Shown: in pieces, positions 16,555-25,348 of the stretch | How the letters are laid out: each line of letters starts with the position of its first letter | How positions within the stretch are numbered: position 1 is the stretch's first letter | NCBI GenBank assembly: GCA_902560675.1 | Contig: CACEMP010000002.1 | Span: 1-64,000 of the forward strand | Direction of reading: 5' to 3' | From: an uncultured Alphaproteobacteria bacterium | GTDB lineage: Bacteria; Pseudomonadota; Alphaproteobacteria; HIMB59; GCA-002718135 | Length of the DNA: 64,000 nt | Notes under the pieces: generated by a model | What the model saw: the letters and a program-made list of their open reading frames with translations, nothing else | Database searches by the model: none | What the model was told of the DNA's origin: nothing | Translations under genes and position numbers: made by a program

Positions 16555-17636
16555 TTTAATTCACCAATATATATATTGAGACCCTTTGCAACTTTAATCA
16601 GTGGGTCGTTTTTTTGTATTGTCTTAGAATATCCGGCAATTAGATGAAGTGGTAAATCTTGAACACCCCTATCCTTCCATACAACTACTCTATTAAACTT
16701 TTTTTTGGCTATTAAATCAACTGCATAAACACCAAAAGCACTAGCAATTAATCTATCTCTATGTGTTGGTTGAGCTCCTCTTTGAACATGACCTAAAACA
16801 GTTACTCTGGTTTCTGAATTTGTAATTTTATAAATTTCATCGCCAAGATAATTTCCAATACCGCCAAGTCTTACTTCACCATCTACATATTTAACTGTTG
16901 CCTTTTTACCATTTTCTTTTTTTACTGCTTCTGCTACTACAATTAACGCATGATTCCTTCCTTTGGATCTTAAATTTTCAATATGTTTAGCAATTGATTT
17001 TAAAGAATATGGTATTTCTGGAATTAGAATGATATCGGCACCACCTGCAATACCTGCATTTAAAGCTATATGACCAGCATCTCTTCCCATCACCTCTAAA
17101 ATCATTACTCTTCTATGACTGGCAGCAGTTGGTTGTAACATATCCAGTGCATTTGTTGCAACGTCAACCGCAGTATCATACCCAATAGATAATTCGTTAT
17201 TCTTTACATCATTATCAATTGTTTTTGGAATACCAACGAAGTTAATATTTCCTTTTTTTGTCAAACTTTGAAGTATTTTTAGACTACCATCTCCACCTAT
17301 TCCAATTAAGGCATCAATTCCAATTTTTTTAAAACCTTCGATTATGATATCAGTAGAATCTACTTTTTTTCCATTTCTTATAAATTTTTTAAATGGGTTT
17401 CCTTTGTTATTTGATCCGAGAAATGTGCCTCCCATTCTCATTAAATTACCCTCAAAATCATTTGGCTTTAGTTTTAGAATATCTAGTGGATCTTTTAGTA
17501 AACCTAGGGTTCCATCCTTAATTCCATAAACTTCCCAGTTGTATCTATTATTAGCTCTTAATGTAACTGCTCTAATTACAGCATTTAAGCCAGCACAGTC
17601 ACCACCACTGGTTAAAATTGCTATTTTTTTTATCAC
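16551..17636 (-). CDS. pfkA: 6-phosphofructokinase
   Basis: Phosphorylates fructose 6-phosphate at the committed step of glycolysis. 361 residues from a GTG start. Motifs: SGGDCAGLNAVIR (10-22), GGDGSL (114-119), PKTIDND (137-143, catalytic Asp141) and MGRDAGHIAL. Gly117 at the position equivalent to E. coli Gly104 speaks for ATP, whereas Lys138 at the Gly124 position is typical of PPi-dependent enzymes and of the long ATP group. The phosphoryl donor therefore stays open. Its stop overlaps the convergent SDR gene by 4 bp. Confidence 0.9.
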   Translation of the reverse strand: MIKKIAILTSGGDCAGLNAVIRAVTLRANNRYNWEVYGIKDGTLGLLKDPLDILKLKPNDFEGNLMRMGGTFLGSNNKGNPFKKFIRNGKKVDSTDIIIEGFKKIGIDALIGIGGDGSLKILQSLTKKGNINFVGIPKTIDNDVKNNELSIGYDTAVDVATNALDMLQPTAASHRRVMILEVMGRDAGHIALNAGIAGGADIILIPEIPYSLKSIAKHIENLRSKGRNHALIVVAEAVKKENGKKATVKYVDGEVRLGGIGNYLGDEIYKITNSETRVTVLGHVQRGAQPTHRDRLIASAFGVYAVDLIAKKKFNRVVVWKDRGVQDLPLHLIAGYSKTIQKNDPLIKVAKGLNIYIGELN

Positions 17637-17642
17637 ACTCTA

Positions 17643-17648
17643 ATTATA
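17643..17648 (-). promoter_or_regulatory. candidate -10 element for pfkA, leaderless geometry
   Basis: On the minus strand a perfect TATAAT is followed by six bases (TAGAGT) and then the GTG start at 17636. By the usual spacing the transcript would begin at the G of GTG. There is no ribosome-binding sequence in the 44-bp gap to the divergent DUF465 gene. Confidence 0.45.
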
Positions 17649-17680
17649 TACTATATTTATAATTTTATTTATTTTTTTTA

Positions 17681-17881
17681 ATGGAAGATGCAGATAAACT
17701 AATTGAGGTATTAAAAAGCTTCGAACAAGAGCATAGAGATTTAGATGAAATTCTAATACAACTGCAAGAAAAAAATACTATTGATTTTTTACAAATTAAG
17801 AGATTAAAAAAAAGGAAATTAATTTTAAAAGATAAAATAATTGAGATAAAAAATAAAATTGAGCCAGATATAATTGCTTAA
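17681..17881 (+). CDS. DUF465 (YdcH-like) small protein
   Basis: 66 residues, predicted as one long charged helical hairpin, with the DUF465 pattern EHRDLDEILIQL and a second helix IKRLKKRKLILKDKI. Such proteins are common in alphaproteobacteria, often in pairs, and have no assigned function. It starts 44 bp from the divergent pfkA start and its stop overlaps that of COQ9 by 4 bp (TTAA). Confidence 0.8.
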   Translation: MEDADKLIEVLKSFEQEHRDLDEILIQLQEKNTIDFLQIKRLKKRKLILKDKIIEIKNKIEPDIIA

Positions 17882-18504
17882 TTAATTATACTTTTAAGAA
17901 AGACTGGTAAATTTTCTCTAATAAATGAAAATCTCTCCTTTAGTTTAGGAATTTTTGCAATTCTTTTTAAATTTTGTTCTACACTCGTTTCAGATTGTTC
18001 AATACCTTTATTAAATAAAATAATCAAAGAGTTTGTGTAAATTATAGAAAGAAAAAACCTTTTAGTATAAAAATTAAAATCAGTAGAGTTATCTCCAGCT
18101 AGATACCACATATTATCAACGCTTTTATACAAGTTTTTTTTCATAATTTTACTATTTTGAGGCAATAGTAAATGGTTGAAGGTTTTTTTATAAAAAATTT
18201 TATCTGCATTAATTATTTTTAAACGTTCTAATAAAATTTTTTTAATTCTTTTACTAATACTAAAATTAATTAATTTAATTTTTTTAATTTTAGTTTCATG
18301 GGATTTATTTAATTCATTCAAACAAAACTGAAGTAATTTCTTATAGTCATTTTGAAAAAAAAGAACTAATTCTGATTTATCAACACCATTAATTACTAAA
18401 TCTTTGATTATATCTGGGTACCAACCTTTTTTAGAAACTATATTTTTAGTTTTGTTTAAAATTTTTAATTTATTTTTAATTTGATTATTTTGATTGTTTT
18501 TCAT
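17878..18504 (-). CDS. coq9: COQ9-family ubiquinone biosynthesis protein
   Basis: 208 residues. The C-terminal half carries the family signature MWYLAGDNSTDFNFYTKR followed by LSIIYTNSLI. COQ9 is a lipid-binding TetR-fold protein that presents quinone intermediates to the COQ7-type hydroxylase; in bacteria it occurs mainly in alphaproteobacteria. The N-terminal part is Lys/Ile-rich and diverged. Its first 20 bp overlap the end of the def gene, so the two are cotranscribed. Confidence 0.85.
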   Translation of the reverse strand: MKNNQNNQIKNKLKILNKTKNIVSKKGWYPDIIKDLVINGVDKSELVLFFQNDYKKLLQFCLNELNKSHETKIKKIKLINFSISKRIKKILLERLKIINADKIFYKKTFNHLLLPQNSKIMKKNLYKSVDNMWYLAGDNSTDFNFYTKRFFLSIIYTNSLIILFNKGIEQSETSVEQNLKRIAKIPKLKERFSFIRENLPVFLKSIIN

Positions 18505-19015
18505 TTTTCCAAAATTCTAAAATTTCATTCTCAAAACCAAAAGCCTTTTTATCAGCTAGTCTTTCTATATAAAGTTTACCATTAAGATGGTCAATCTCAT
18601 GTTGTATTACTCTAGCATGTAGACCATCAACCGTATTTTCAATTTTATTTCCATCTAAATCAAATCCAAGATAACTAATTTTTTTGTAACGTCTTACAAG
18701 TCCCTGCATCCCAGGTATCGATAAACATCCTTCCCAACCATCTTCCTTGTCGTCTGATAGTGGTTCAAAAGTTGGATTTATTAATGGAGTAATCTGTATT
18801 TTATTTGACTCTGGGACATCAGGATTTCTAAAAATAATTATCCTTTTTGAAATGTGTACTTGTGGGGCTGCAAGTCCAATACCTTTATAATCGATCATAG
18901 TTTCTGACATGTCATAAATGATTTTTTTAAGAGAATTAGTTGAAAATTCTTTTATTTCAGAACATTTTTTTAATAAAATTGGATGGCCAATTTTAGCTAC
19001 TTTTAATATGGACAT
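18485..19015 (-). CDS. def: peptide deformylase
   Basis: Removes the N-formyl group from nascent proteins. 176 residues, with the three family motifs GIGLAAPQV (45-53), EGCLSIPG (95-102; metal ligand Cys97) and QHEIDHLNG (138-146; His139 and His143 metal ligands, Glu140 catalytic). The ATG is at 19015, facing the S21 gene across a 97-bp gap. Overlap with COQ9 by 20 bp at the 3' end. Confidence 0.96.
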   Translation of the reverse strand: MSILKVAKIGHPILLKKCSEIKEFSTNSLKKIIYDMSETMIDYKGIGLAAPQVHISKRIIIFRNPDVPESNKIQITPLINPTFEPLSDDKEDGWEGCLSIPGMQGLVRRYKKISYLGFDLDGNKIENTVDGLHARVIQHEIDHLNGKLYIERLADKKAFGFENEILEFWKNEKQSK

Positions 19016-19112
19016 GTTATTGTTATATAATTCCTTTTTTAATTAATACCATCATATTAGCAAATTATATCTATTTGCAAAAAAATATACTTTGTGTTAG
19101 TAGGCCTGTAAA

Positions 19113-19310
19113 ATGACACTATTTGTTAATGTAAAAGATAATAATGTAGAGCAAGCAATCAGAAGCTTAAAAAAAAAGATGCAAAGAGAGGGTCTCTATA
19201 AAGAAATGAAGTTAAGAAAACATTATGAAAAACCTTGTCTCAAAAGAGCCCGTGAAAGAGAAGAAAATATTAGGAGAGCAAGGAAAACTGCTAAAAGGCT
19301 TAACGACTAA
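19113..19310 (+). CDS. rpsU: 30S ribosomal protein S21
   Basis: 65 residues, basic, with typical S21 text: [24 protein letters not shown] and [15 protein letters not shown]21 joins the 30S platform late and helps initiation. The 97-bp divergent gap upstream has an AT-rich TATACT but no obvious regulatory structure. Its stop overlaps that of pntB by 4 bp (CTAA). Confidence 0.95.
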   Translation: MTLFVNVKDNNVEQAIRSLKKKMQREGLYKEMKLRKHYEKPCLKRAREREENIRRARKTAKRLND

Positions 19311-20701
19311 TTAGATAAACTCTTTACAATATCTTCACACATCTTTTTTGCATCACCAAATAACATTGTGGTATTATCTCTGTAAAATAAATCATTATCT
19401 ACGCCTGAATATCCAGTTGCCATTGATCTTTTAACAAATAAGACACTTTGTGATTTTTCGACATCTAGTATAGGCATTCCGTATATAGGTGAACTTTCGT
19501 CTGTCTTTGCAGCAGGATTAGTTACATCGTTTGCTCCAATTACAAATGATACTTCTGTCATAGGAAAATCATGATTTATTTCATCTAATTCTAAAACTTC
19601 TTCATATGGAACATTGGCCTCAGCTAGAAGAACATTCATATGGCCTGGCATTCTTCCAGCAACTGGATGAATGGCATATCTAACCTCAATACCCTCTTTT
19701 TTTAGAATATCACCCATCTCTCTTAAAGCATGTTGAGCTTGTGCTACAGCCATTCCATATCCTGGTACAATAATTACAGAGTCAGCGTTTTTCATTATAT
19801 ATGCTGCATCCTCTGCATTACCTTGTTTAACAATTTTGTCAGAGTTATCCTTACTAACACTAGTGTCTTGCTCACCACCAAAACCTCCTAGAACAACATT
19901 AATAATTGATCTATTCATCCCTTTACTCATTATATAACTCAATATTGCACCAGACGCTCCAACAAGAGCACCGGTTATGATTAAGAGATTATTACTTAAG
20001 GTAAATCCTATACCGCAAGCTGCCCAACCTGAATAAGAGTTTAACATAGAAACGACAACTGGCATGTCAGCTCCGCCAATAGGTATTACTACAAGAAATC
20101 CAAGTAATATTGAAACAATGACTATTGTCCAAAAGATTGTTGGAGATTGATTAATCACAAATAGTACAATCAAGAAAATAATTAGAAGGAAAATTATTGC
20201 ATTTATAAGATGCTGGAACTTAAATACTATTGGCTTTCCCGAAATTGTACCTTGTAATTTTCCGAAAGCTAAAACTGAACCAGAGAAAGTGATAGCACCA
20301 ATAAATGTTCCAATACTCATTTCAACTAAACTAGCAGTTTTAATCGAACCAACTTTTCCAATACTAAAAGCTACGGGATCATAGAATGCAGCAGCAGCAA
20401 CAAATACAGCAGCTAAACCTACTAAGCTATGAAAAGCTGCCACTAATTGAGGTAATGCTGTCATCTCTATTCTTAGAGCAATAAATGAACCTATGGCACC
20501 ACCAATAAGTATCGCGGCACCAATTTCATAATAACTAAGAACTGATTTGAACATTAGCGTTGTGAACACCGCTATAATCATACCAATAACACCAAAAATG
20601 TTACCCATTCTTGAAGATTCAGGGTGAGATAAACCTCTTAGAGCAAAGATAAATAATAACGCAGAAATTAAATATAATATCGCGACCATGTTAGAAGACA
20701 T
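19307..20701 (-). CDS. pntB: NAD(P) transhydrogenase subunit beta
   Basis: 464 residues: an N-terminal membrane domain of roughly eight or nine segments carrying the proton path and a C-terminal NADP(H)-binding domain III (about 290-464) with [18 protein letters not shown] and [18 protein letters not shown]. The enzyme couples proton entry to hydride transfer from NADH to NADP+. The ATG shares one base with the stop of the small alpha-2 gene. Confidence 0.96.
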   Translation of the reverse strand: MSSNMVAILYLISALLFIFALRGLSHPESSRMGNIFGVIGMIIAVFTTLMFKSVLSYYEIGAAILIGGAIGSFIALRIEMTALPQLVAAFHSLVGLAAVFVAAAAFYDPVAFSIGKVGSIKTASLVEMSIGTFIGAITFSGSVLAFGKLQGTISGKPIVFKFQHLINAIIFLLIIFLIVLFVINQSPTIFWTIVIVSILLGFLVVIPIGGADMPVVVSMLNSYSGWAACGIGFTLSNNLLIITGALVGASGAILSYIMSKGMNRSIINVVLGGFGGEQDTSVSKDNSDKIVKQGNAEDAAYIMKNADSVIIVPGYGMAVAQAQHALREMGDILKKEGIEVRYAIHPVAGRMPGHMNVLLAEANVPYEEVLELDEINHDFPMTEVSFVIGANDVTNPAAKTDESSPIYGMPILDVEKSQSVLFVKRSMATGYSGVDNDLFYRDNTTMLFGDAKKMCEDIVKSLSN

Positions 20702-21018
20702 TATTCTTTTTCCTTTGTTTTTTTAGTTTTTTTCTTAAACATCGAGAGCATTCGATATGTTACTAAGAAACCTCCAAAAATATTAACTGAAGCTAATACA
20801 ACACCTATTAACCCAAAAATTTTTGAAGTATCAAAACCTTGAGGACCGGCTGCCAATATTGCCCCAACTATTATTACGCTTGATATTGCATTTGTCACAC
20901 CCATCAATGGACTATGTAAAGCAGGAGTAACAGACCAAACTACATAATAGCCAATAATACAAGCTAAGAAAAATACTGTTAGTCCGATAACAAAAACTTC
21001 TGAAGAATGTGCTTCCAT
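20701..21018 (-). CDS. pntAB: NAD(P) transhydrogenase subunit alpha, membrane part (alpha-2)
   Basis: 105 residues with three to four hydrophobic segments and a Lys-rich tail (KKKTKKTKEKE). It corresponds to the C-terminal membrane part of E. coli PntA; the split into two alpha genes is usual in alphaproteobacteria. TPALHSPLMGVTNAISSVI is the characteristic stretch. It lies one base downstream of pntAA and one base overlaps pntB. Confidence 0.95.
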   Translation of the reverse strand: MEAHSSEVFVIGLTVFFLACIIGYYVVWSVTPALHSPLMGVTNAISSVIIVGAILAAGPQGFDTSKIFGLIGVVLASVNIFGGFLVTYRMLSMFKKKTKKTKEKE

Positions 21019-21019
21019 A

Positions 21020-22141
21020 TTACTTAAATTGCTCCAATCTTACATCCCCGTCATGCGTTAGCAAAACAGAATTAATTATTTCATCGTCAAAATCAAAATT
21101 TATTTTTTTATTTTCTTTGTCTATTAATAAACTTAAGAAGTTAAAGATGTTTTTAGCATACAATGCTGAAGCATCTTTAGCCACTCTTCCAGGAACATTT
21201 CCATAACCAACGATTTTTACTCCATTATGCACTACTATTTCATTCATTTTACTTAAAGGGCAATTACCACCAGCTTCCACAGCCAAATCAATTACTACTG
21301 AGCCTGGTATCATCGAAGAAACCATTTCTTCTGTGATTAAAACTGGAGCTTTTTTGCCAGGAATAAGAGCTGTACAAATTACTATGTCTTGTTTTGAAAC
21401 TGTATCAGCTATCAATTGAGCTTGTTTTTTCTTATAATCTTCACTCATTTCCTTTGCATAACCACCTGAGGTTTCAGCATTTTCAGCTTCATCATCTTCA
21501 ACCATTATGAATTTTCCACCAAGACTTTCAACCTGTTCCTTAGTTGCTGCTCTTACATCAGTGGCAGACACTACTGCGCCAAGTCTTTTTGCTGTTGCAA
21601 TTGCTTGTAAACCAGCAACTCCTACACCAAGTATCATAACTTTTGCTGGATTTACTCTTCCAGCAGCAGTCATCATCATTGGAAAAGCCTTTCCAAATTG
21701 CTCCGCTGCATCAATTACACTTCTATACCCCGCTAAATTAGCTTGGGATGATAGAACATCCATACTTTGTGCTCTACTTATTCTAGGAATTAATTCCATA
21801 CAACATGAAGATATTTTGTTTTTGTTTAAATTGGAAAATTCAGATTTATTTTCATATGGGTTTAAAATTCCAATAAGTAATGAATTACTTTTTAAGTTAT
21901 TTATGTCATCAGTGCTTGGCATTCTAACACATAAGCAAACATCAGCCTTTAAGCATTCAGATCTAGTAACAATTTTTGCTCCAGCTTCTTCATAATTTGA
22001 ATTTTGATATCCTGAAGTTTCTCCCGCTCCATTTTCAATTATAACTTCAAAACCCAGTCTAGAAAAAAGTTTTACTGATTCAGGGGAGATAGAGACTCTT
22101 GTCTCATTGTTATCATTTTCTTTAATAGCAGATAAGAGCAT
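21020..22141 (-). CDS. pntAA: NAD(P) transhydrogenase subunit alpha, NAD-binding part (alpha-1)
   Basis: 373 residues of domain I, related to alanine dehydrogenase. It contains the N-terminal KENDNNETRVSISPE region, the NAD+-binding loop MILGVGVAGLQAIATAKRLGA and the mobile-loop area GYAKEMSEDY. It is soluble and binds NADH. First gene of the pnt trio, preceded at 6 bp by the AarF-like gene on the same strand. Confidence 0.95.
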   Translation of the reverse strand: MLLSAIKENDNNETRVSISPESVKLFSRLGFEVIIENGAGETSGYQNSNYEEAGAKIVTRSECLKADVCLCVRMPSTDDINNLKSNSLLIGILNPYENKSEFSNLNKNKISSCCMELIPRISRAQSMDVLSSQANLAGYRSVIDAAEQFGKAFPMMMTAAGRVNPAKVMILGVGVAGLQAIATAKRLGAVVSATDVRAATKEQVESLGGKFIMVEDDEAENAETSGGYAKEMSEDYKKKQAQLIADTVSKQDIVICTALIPGKKAPVLITEEMVSSMIPGSVVIDLAVEAGGNCPLSKMNEIVVHNGVKIVGYGNVPGRVAKDASALYAKNIFNFLSLLIDKENKKINFDFDDEIINSVLLTHDGDVRLEQFK

Positions 22142-22147
22142 GAGTTC

Positions 22148-23491
22148 TTATATTGATAGGTCAGCTAAATTTAAAGCTTTTTGTTGATTTTTCATTAATT
22201 TTTTTGAGTTAAAATCTTCAATTAACTCATGGAATATTCTGTACCAATTAACTTCAGCTTTTAAATGCATAAATACTGAACCTAATCCTACTGCTGCTCT
22301 ATCCATAAACACAAATTCTTTTGGAGGTTTAACACCGCCTAGTTTTTTAAGTTCTTGATGAACTTCAGATGCAATTTGTGCTCCATAAATACCACTATCA
22401 CTTTCTTGTATTTTTTGAACTTTATCTTCCATTAAAGGTGAATATAAAAATCCTGCCCATTTATTTAGTACTTTTAATTTCTCTTTGGTAATATCTGTGA
22501 AGCCCCATTGCTCATATGCATGAACTGCCTTTGAATTATCTTTTTCTTGAAGAGCAAAATATAAATCAATTACACCTTGAATAAAATTACCATTAAAAAT
22601 TCTCATACAACCAAAGTCATATATATTAATGCTGAGGTCTTTTTTTTGAACGGAATAATTTCCTAAATGTGGATCTCCATGAAGTACTCCGTATTCAAAG
22701 AATGGTTTGTACCATGCTTTATACATGTTAGCTGCCAGTGTATTTCTGGTTTCTTTAGGAGATTTTTTAAAATTCAAAATAGGCTCACCATCTAACCAAC
22801 TCATAGTTAGCAATCTCTTTGTAGATAATTTATCATACGTTTTTGGAATATGAACAAAATTTATATTTGAAAATATATTTCTAAATACAGCCATTAATTT
22901 TTTTTCTCTTTCATAATCTAGCTCTTCTTTAAGTCTATCAGTAATTTCTTTATATACTTCATCAGTTTTGATCGCTTTATTATAAGACTGATAAATTGAA
23001 AAAATCATTTTTAATTGTGAAAGATCAGCACTAACTGCTGAAGCCATGTCTGGGTATTGGAGTTTGCATGCGACTGTATCATCATTTTTTATTTTAGCTT
23101 TATGTACTTGTCCAAGAGAGGCTGCTTTTGTTGCTTCTTTATCAAACTCAATAAAATTTTTTTGCCAGTCCTGCTTTAATTCTGCAGCCATTCTTCTTTT
23201 AACAAACAACCATCCCATCGGTGGAGCATTAGACTGTAAATGCATAAGCTCTTGCGCATACTCATCAGGAAGTAAGTCAGGTATAGTTGCTGATAATTGT
23301 GCCACTTTCATTAAGGGTCCTTTAATACTTCCTAGAGCTGCTCTTATTTCTGAAGCGTGTTTTTCTTTATCTAATTTAACACCTAAATATCTTTGACTTG
23401 CAAGTTTAGTGGCTAATTTTCCAACGACACCTCCAACTTTGGCATATCTTGTAAGTTGTTTTGTTAGAGATTTTGCTTCTTTATCTTTCAT
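22148..23491 (-). CDS. ABC1/AarF/UbiB-family atypical kinase
   Basis: 447 residues from ATG 23491 (a TTG one codon upstream is the alternative). Visible kinase-like parts: the KxGQ-equivalent region KGPLMKVAQLSATIPDLLP, the Ala-rich loop AASLGQVHKA, the nucleotide-contacting Lys in CKLQYPD, the catalytic loop LHGDPHLGNYSV and the metal motif YDFGCMR. The KxGQ motif reads KVAQ here, with Ala for Gly. Family members (UbiB, ADCK) support coenzyme Q synthesis, probably as ATPases that extract lipids. It is the type often found away from ubiE in alphaproteobacteria. Located 5 nt downstream of pepF. Confidence 0.85.
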   Translation of the reverse strand: MKDKEAKSLTKQLTRYAKVGGVVGKLATKLASQRYLGVKLDKEKHASEIRAALGSIKGPLMKVAQLSATIPDLLPDEYAQELMHLQSNAPPMGWLFVKRRMAAELKQDWQKNFIEFDKEATKAASLGQVHKAKIKNDDTVACKLQYPDMASAVSADLSQLKMIFSIYQSYNKAIKTDEVYKEITDRLKEELDYEREKKLMAVFRNIFSNINFVHIPKTYDKLSTKRLLTMSWLDGEPILNFKKSPKETRNTLAANMYKAWYKPFFEYGVLHGDPHLGNYSVQKKDLSINIYDFGCMRIFNGNFIQGVIDLYFALQEKDNSKAVHAYEQWGFTDITKEKLKVLNKWAGFLYSPLMEDKVQKIQESDSGIYGAQIASEVHQELKKLGGVKPPKEFVFMDRAAVGLGSVFMHLKAEVNWYRIFHELIEDFNSKKLMKNQQKALNLADLSI

Positions 23492-23496
23492 CAATT

Positions 23497-25293
23497 TTAT
23501 TCTTCTAATTGGTCAATGAAATTCTCAATGACATTAACTCCTTTTTGCCAAAAATCTTTTTTCTTAGGATTTAATCCAAAAGGCTTCAATAGTTTATCAT
23601 ATGTATCACTACCACCACTCTCTAACAAAGTAATGTATTTATCTTCAAATTTATGGAGTTTGCTTTCGTAAACATTAAAAAGAGAATTAACAAGACAATC
23701 ACCAAAAGCATATGCATAAACATAAAATGGTGAATGAATGAAATGGGGTATGTAGCTCCAGAAATATTTATAATCATCATTAAATTTTATTGATGGTCCT
23801 AAGCTTTTCTTTTGAACATCAATCCAAATTTCACAAATCTCATCTACACTTAGTTCTTTGATTTTTCTTTGATGATGAATATGTTTTTCGAATTCAAAAA
23901 ATGCTATCTGTCTAACAACAGTGTTTAGCATATCTTCAACTTTGTTTGCTAAAAGCCCCTTACGTTCATTTTCTTTTGTGGTTATGGACAAAAGAGATTT
24001 AAAAGTTAACATTTCCCCAAAAACACTTGCTGTTTCAGCAAGAGTTAACGGCGTTGAAGAGTTAAAATAAGTTTGTTTTTGTCCTGCTAAATATTGATGA
24101 ATTCCGTGTCCTAACTCATGTGCAAGAGTTGCTATGTCTCTTGCTTTACCCTGATAATTAACAAGTATAAATGGATGAACTGATGGAACAGTTGAAGCAG
24201 CAAACGCACCAGGAGATTTTCCTGGAATTACTGGAGCGTGTATCCATGAGTTATCAAAAAATTTATTTACAATATTGCCTGCTCTTTTATCAAAATTTGA
24301 ATACGCATCAGTAACGATTTTTTTGGCATCTTTCCAAGAATAAATACTATTTGATTGAAAAGGAAGAGGTGCATTTCTATCCCAATACATTAAAGATTTC
24401 TTTTTAAGCCATTTAGATTTAATTTTGTAATAACGATGTGCAATTTTTGAATAATTTTCTTTTATTGTTTCAGTTAACGCTTCTACAACTTCATCTTCAA
24501 CCACATTAGATAAATTTCTTGAACTGACTGGATTTGGCAACCCTCTCCATTTATCATTTATTGATTTGTCTTTCGCAAGATTGTTAGTAATACATGCAAA
24601 CAAACTAATGTTCTCTTTTAAAACAGAAGATACTACCTCAGCTGATTTTTTGCGGTTTGATTCTTTTTTATCAGAAAGAAAATTAAAAATTTCAGCACTA
24701 GATAAATTTTTTCCTTTAAAGGGAAATTTAAGTGAAGCAATTGTATCATCAAATAGTCTTACCCAGGCTGATTTAGAAGTAATACTTTTTTCTTGAAGTA
24801 ATTTTTCTGTTTTGACATCCAATTGATAAGGTTTAAATTTTCGAATATTTTTTATCCAGTTTTTGTAAATTTTTAGTTTCTTATCAGCATAAATTTTTTT
24901 TAAATTTTTTTCAGAAATTTCATTTATCTCAAGACTAAAGAAAACTATTGAGGATGCAATATTTGTTATTTGCTCCTGCATTTGTTGATAAAAAATTTTG
25001 TTCTTTTCATTGTTACCATCCTCTGCAACTAATAAATGTGCATAAGACATGATTTTGTGAATTTTGGTATCAATATCCTCTAACTCAACGATAGCTTTTA
25101 AGAGTTGATTAGGGCGCAGTTTAGCGATTTTGGATGCGTATTTTTTTTCAAATTTTTTAGTCGTTATTCTAAGACTATTTAAATCATTATTAAGTTTCTT
25201 AGCTTTTGGTGATTCATATAAATCCTTTAAATCCCAAACTGGGAGTTTTCCAAGGAAATTTTTTGTTGATTTTTGATAATTTTTTTGTTTCAT
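23497..25293 (-). CDS. pepF: oligoendopeptidase F-type M3 metallopeptidase
   Basis: 598 residues from ATG at 25293; a TTG two codons upstream is also possible. The zinc motif HELGH is at 392-396 inside THTLA-type text (LAHELGHGIHQYLAG), with the third ligand in TLAETASVFGEM about 25 residues later. Cytoplasmic enzyme that cuts peptides of roughly 6-20 residues, fitting a peptide-using heterotroph. No signal peptide. Divergent from the acyl-CoA ligase gene across 55 bp. Confidence 0.92.
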   Translation of the reverse strand: MKQKNYQKSTKNFLGKLPVWDLKDLYESPKAKKLNNDLNSLRITTKKFEKKYASKIAKLRPNQLLKAIVELEDIDTKIHKIMSYAHLLVAEDGNNEKNKIFYQQMQEQITNIASSIVFFSLEINEISEKNLKKIYADKKLKIYKNWIKNIRKFKPYQLDVKTEKLLQEKSITSKSAWVRLFDDTIASLKFPFKGKNLSSAEIFNFLSDKKESNRKKSAEVVSSVLKENISLFACITNNLAKDKSINDKWRGLPNPVSSRNLSNVVEDEVVEALTETIKENYSKIAHRYYKIKSKWLKKKSLMYWDRNAPLPFQSNSIYSWKDAKKIVTDAYSNFDKRAGNIVNKFFDNSWIHAPVIPGKSPGAFAASTVPSVHPFILVNYQGKARDIATLAHELGHGIHQYLAGQKQTYFNSSTPLTLAETASVFGEMLTFKSLLSITTKENERKGLLANKVEDMLNTVVRQIAFFEFEKHIHHQRKIKELSVDEICEIWIDVQKKSLGPSIKFNDDYKYFWSYIPHFIHSPFYVYAYAFGDCLVNSLFNVYESKLHKFEDKYITLLESGGSDTYDKLLKPFGLNPKKKDFWQKGVNVIENFIDQLEE

Positions 25294-25334
25294 ATTCAAT
25301 TATTTCGATATAGTTCTAATATCTTAGCTTTGTA

Positions 25335-25340
25335 GGGAGG
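25335..25340 (+). promoter_or_regulatory. strong Shine-Dalgarno before the acyl-CoA ligase gene
   Basis: GGGAGG sits 8 nt before ATG 25349. Strong Shine-Dalgarno sequences are rare in this window, so this confirms the start and suggests high translation. Confidence 0.75.
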
Positions 25341-25348
25341 ATAAAAGC

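Noticed and set aside
19016-19112. tRNA or small RNA gene between def and rpsU
   Set aside because: No cloverleaf, no CCA end and no stable hairpin; the 97 bp look like AT-rich divergent promoter DNA only. The same search over all other gaps gave no tRNA or rRNA.
21507-21995. 162-codon plus-strand frame antisense to pntAA
   Set aside because: Long by chance opposite a conserved gene; composition is a complement of pntAA codons and resembles no family.
23046-23396. 116-codon plus-strand frame antisense to the AarF-like gene
   Set aside because: It lies entirely inside a well-supported gene, has no recognisable protein text and no ribosome-binding site; it is a reading-frame shadow.
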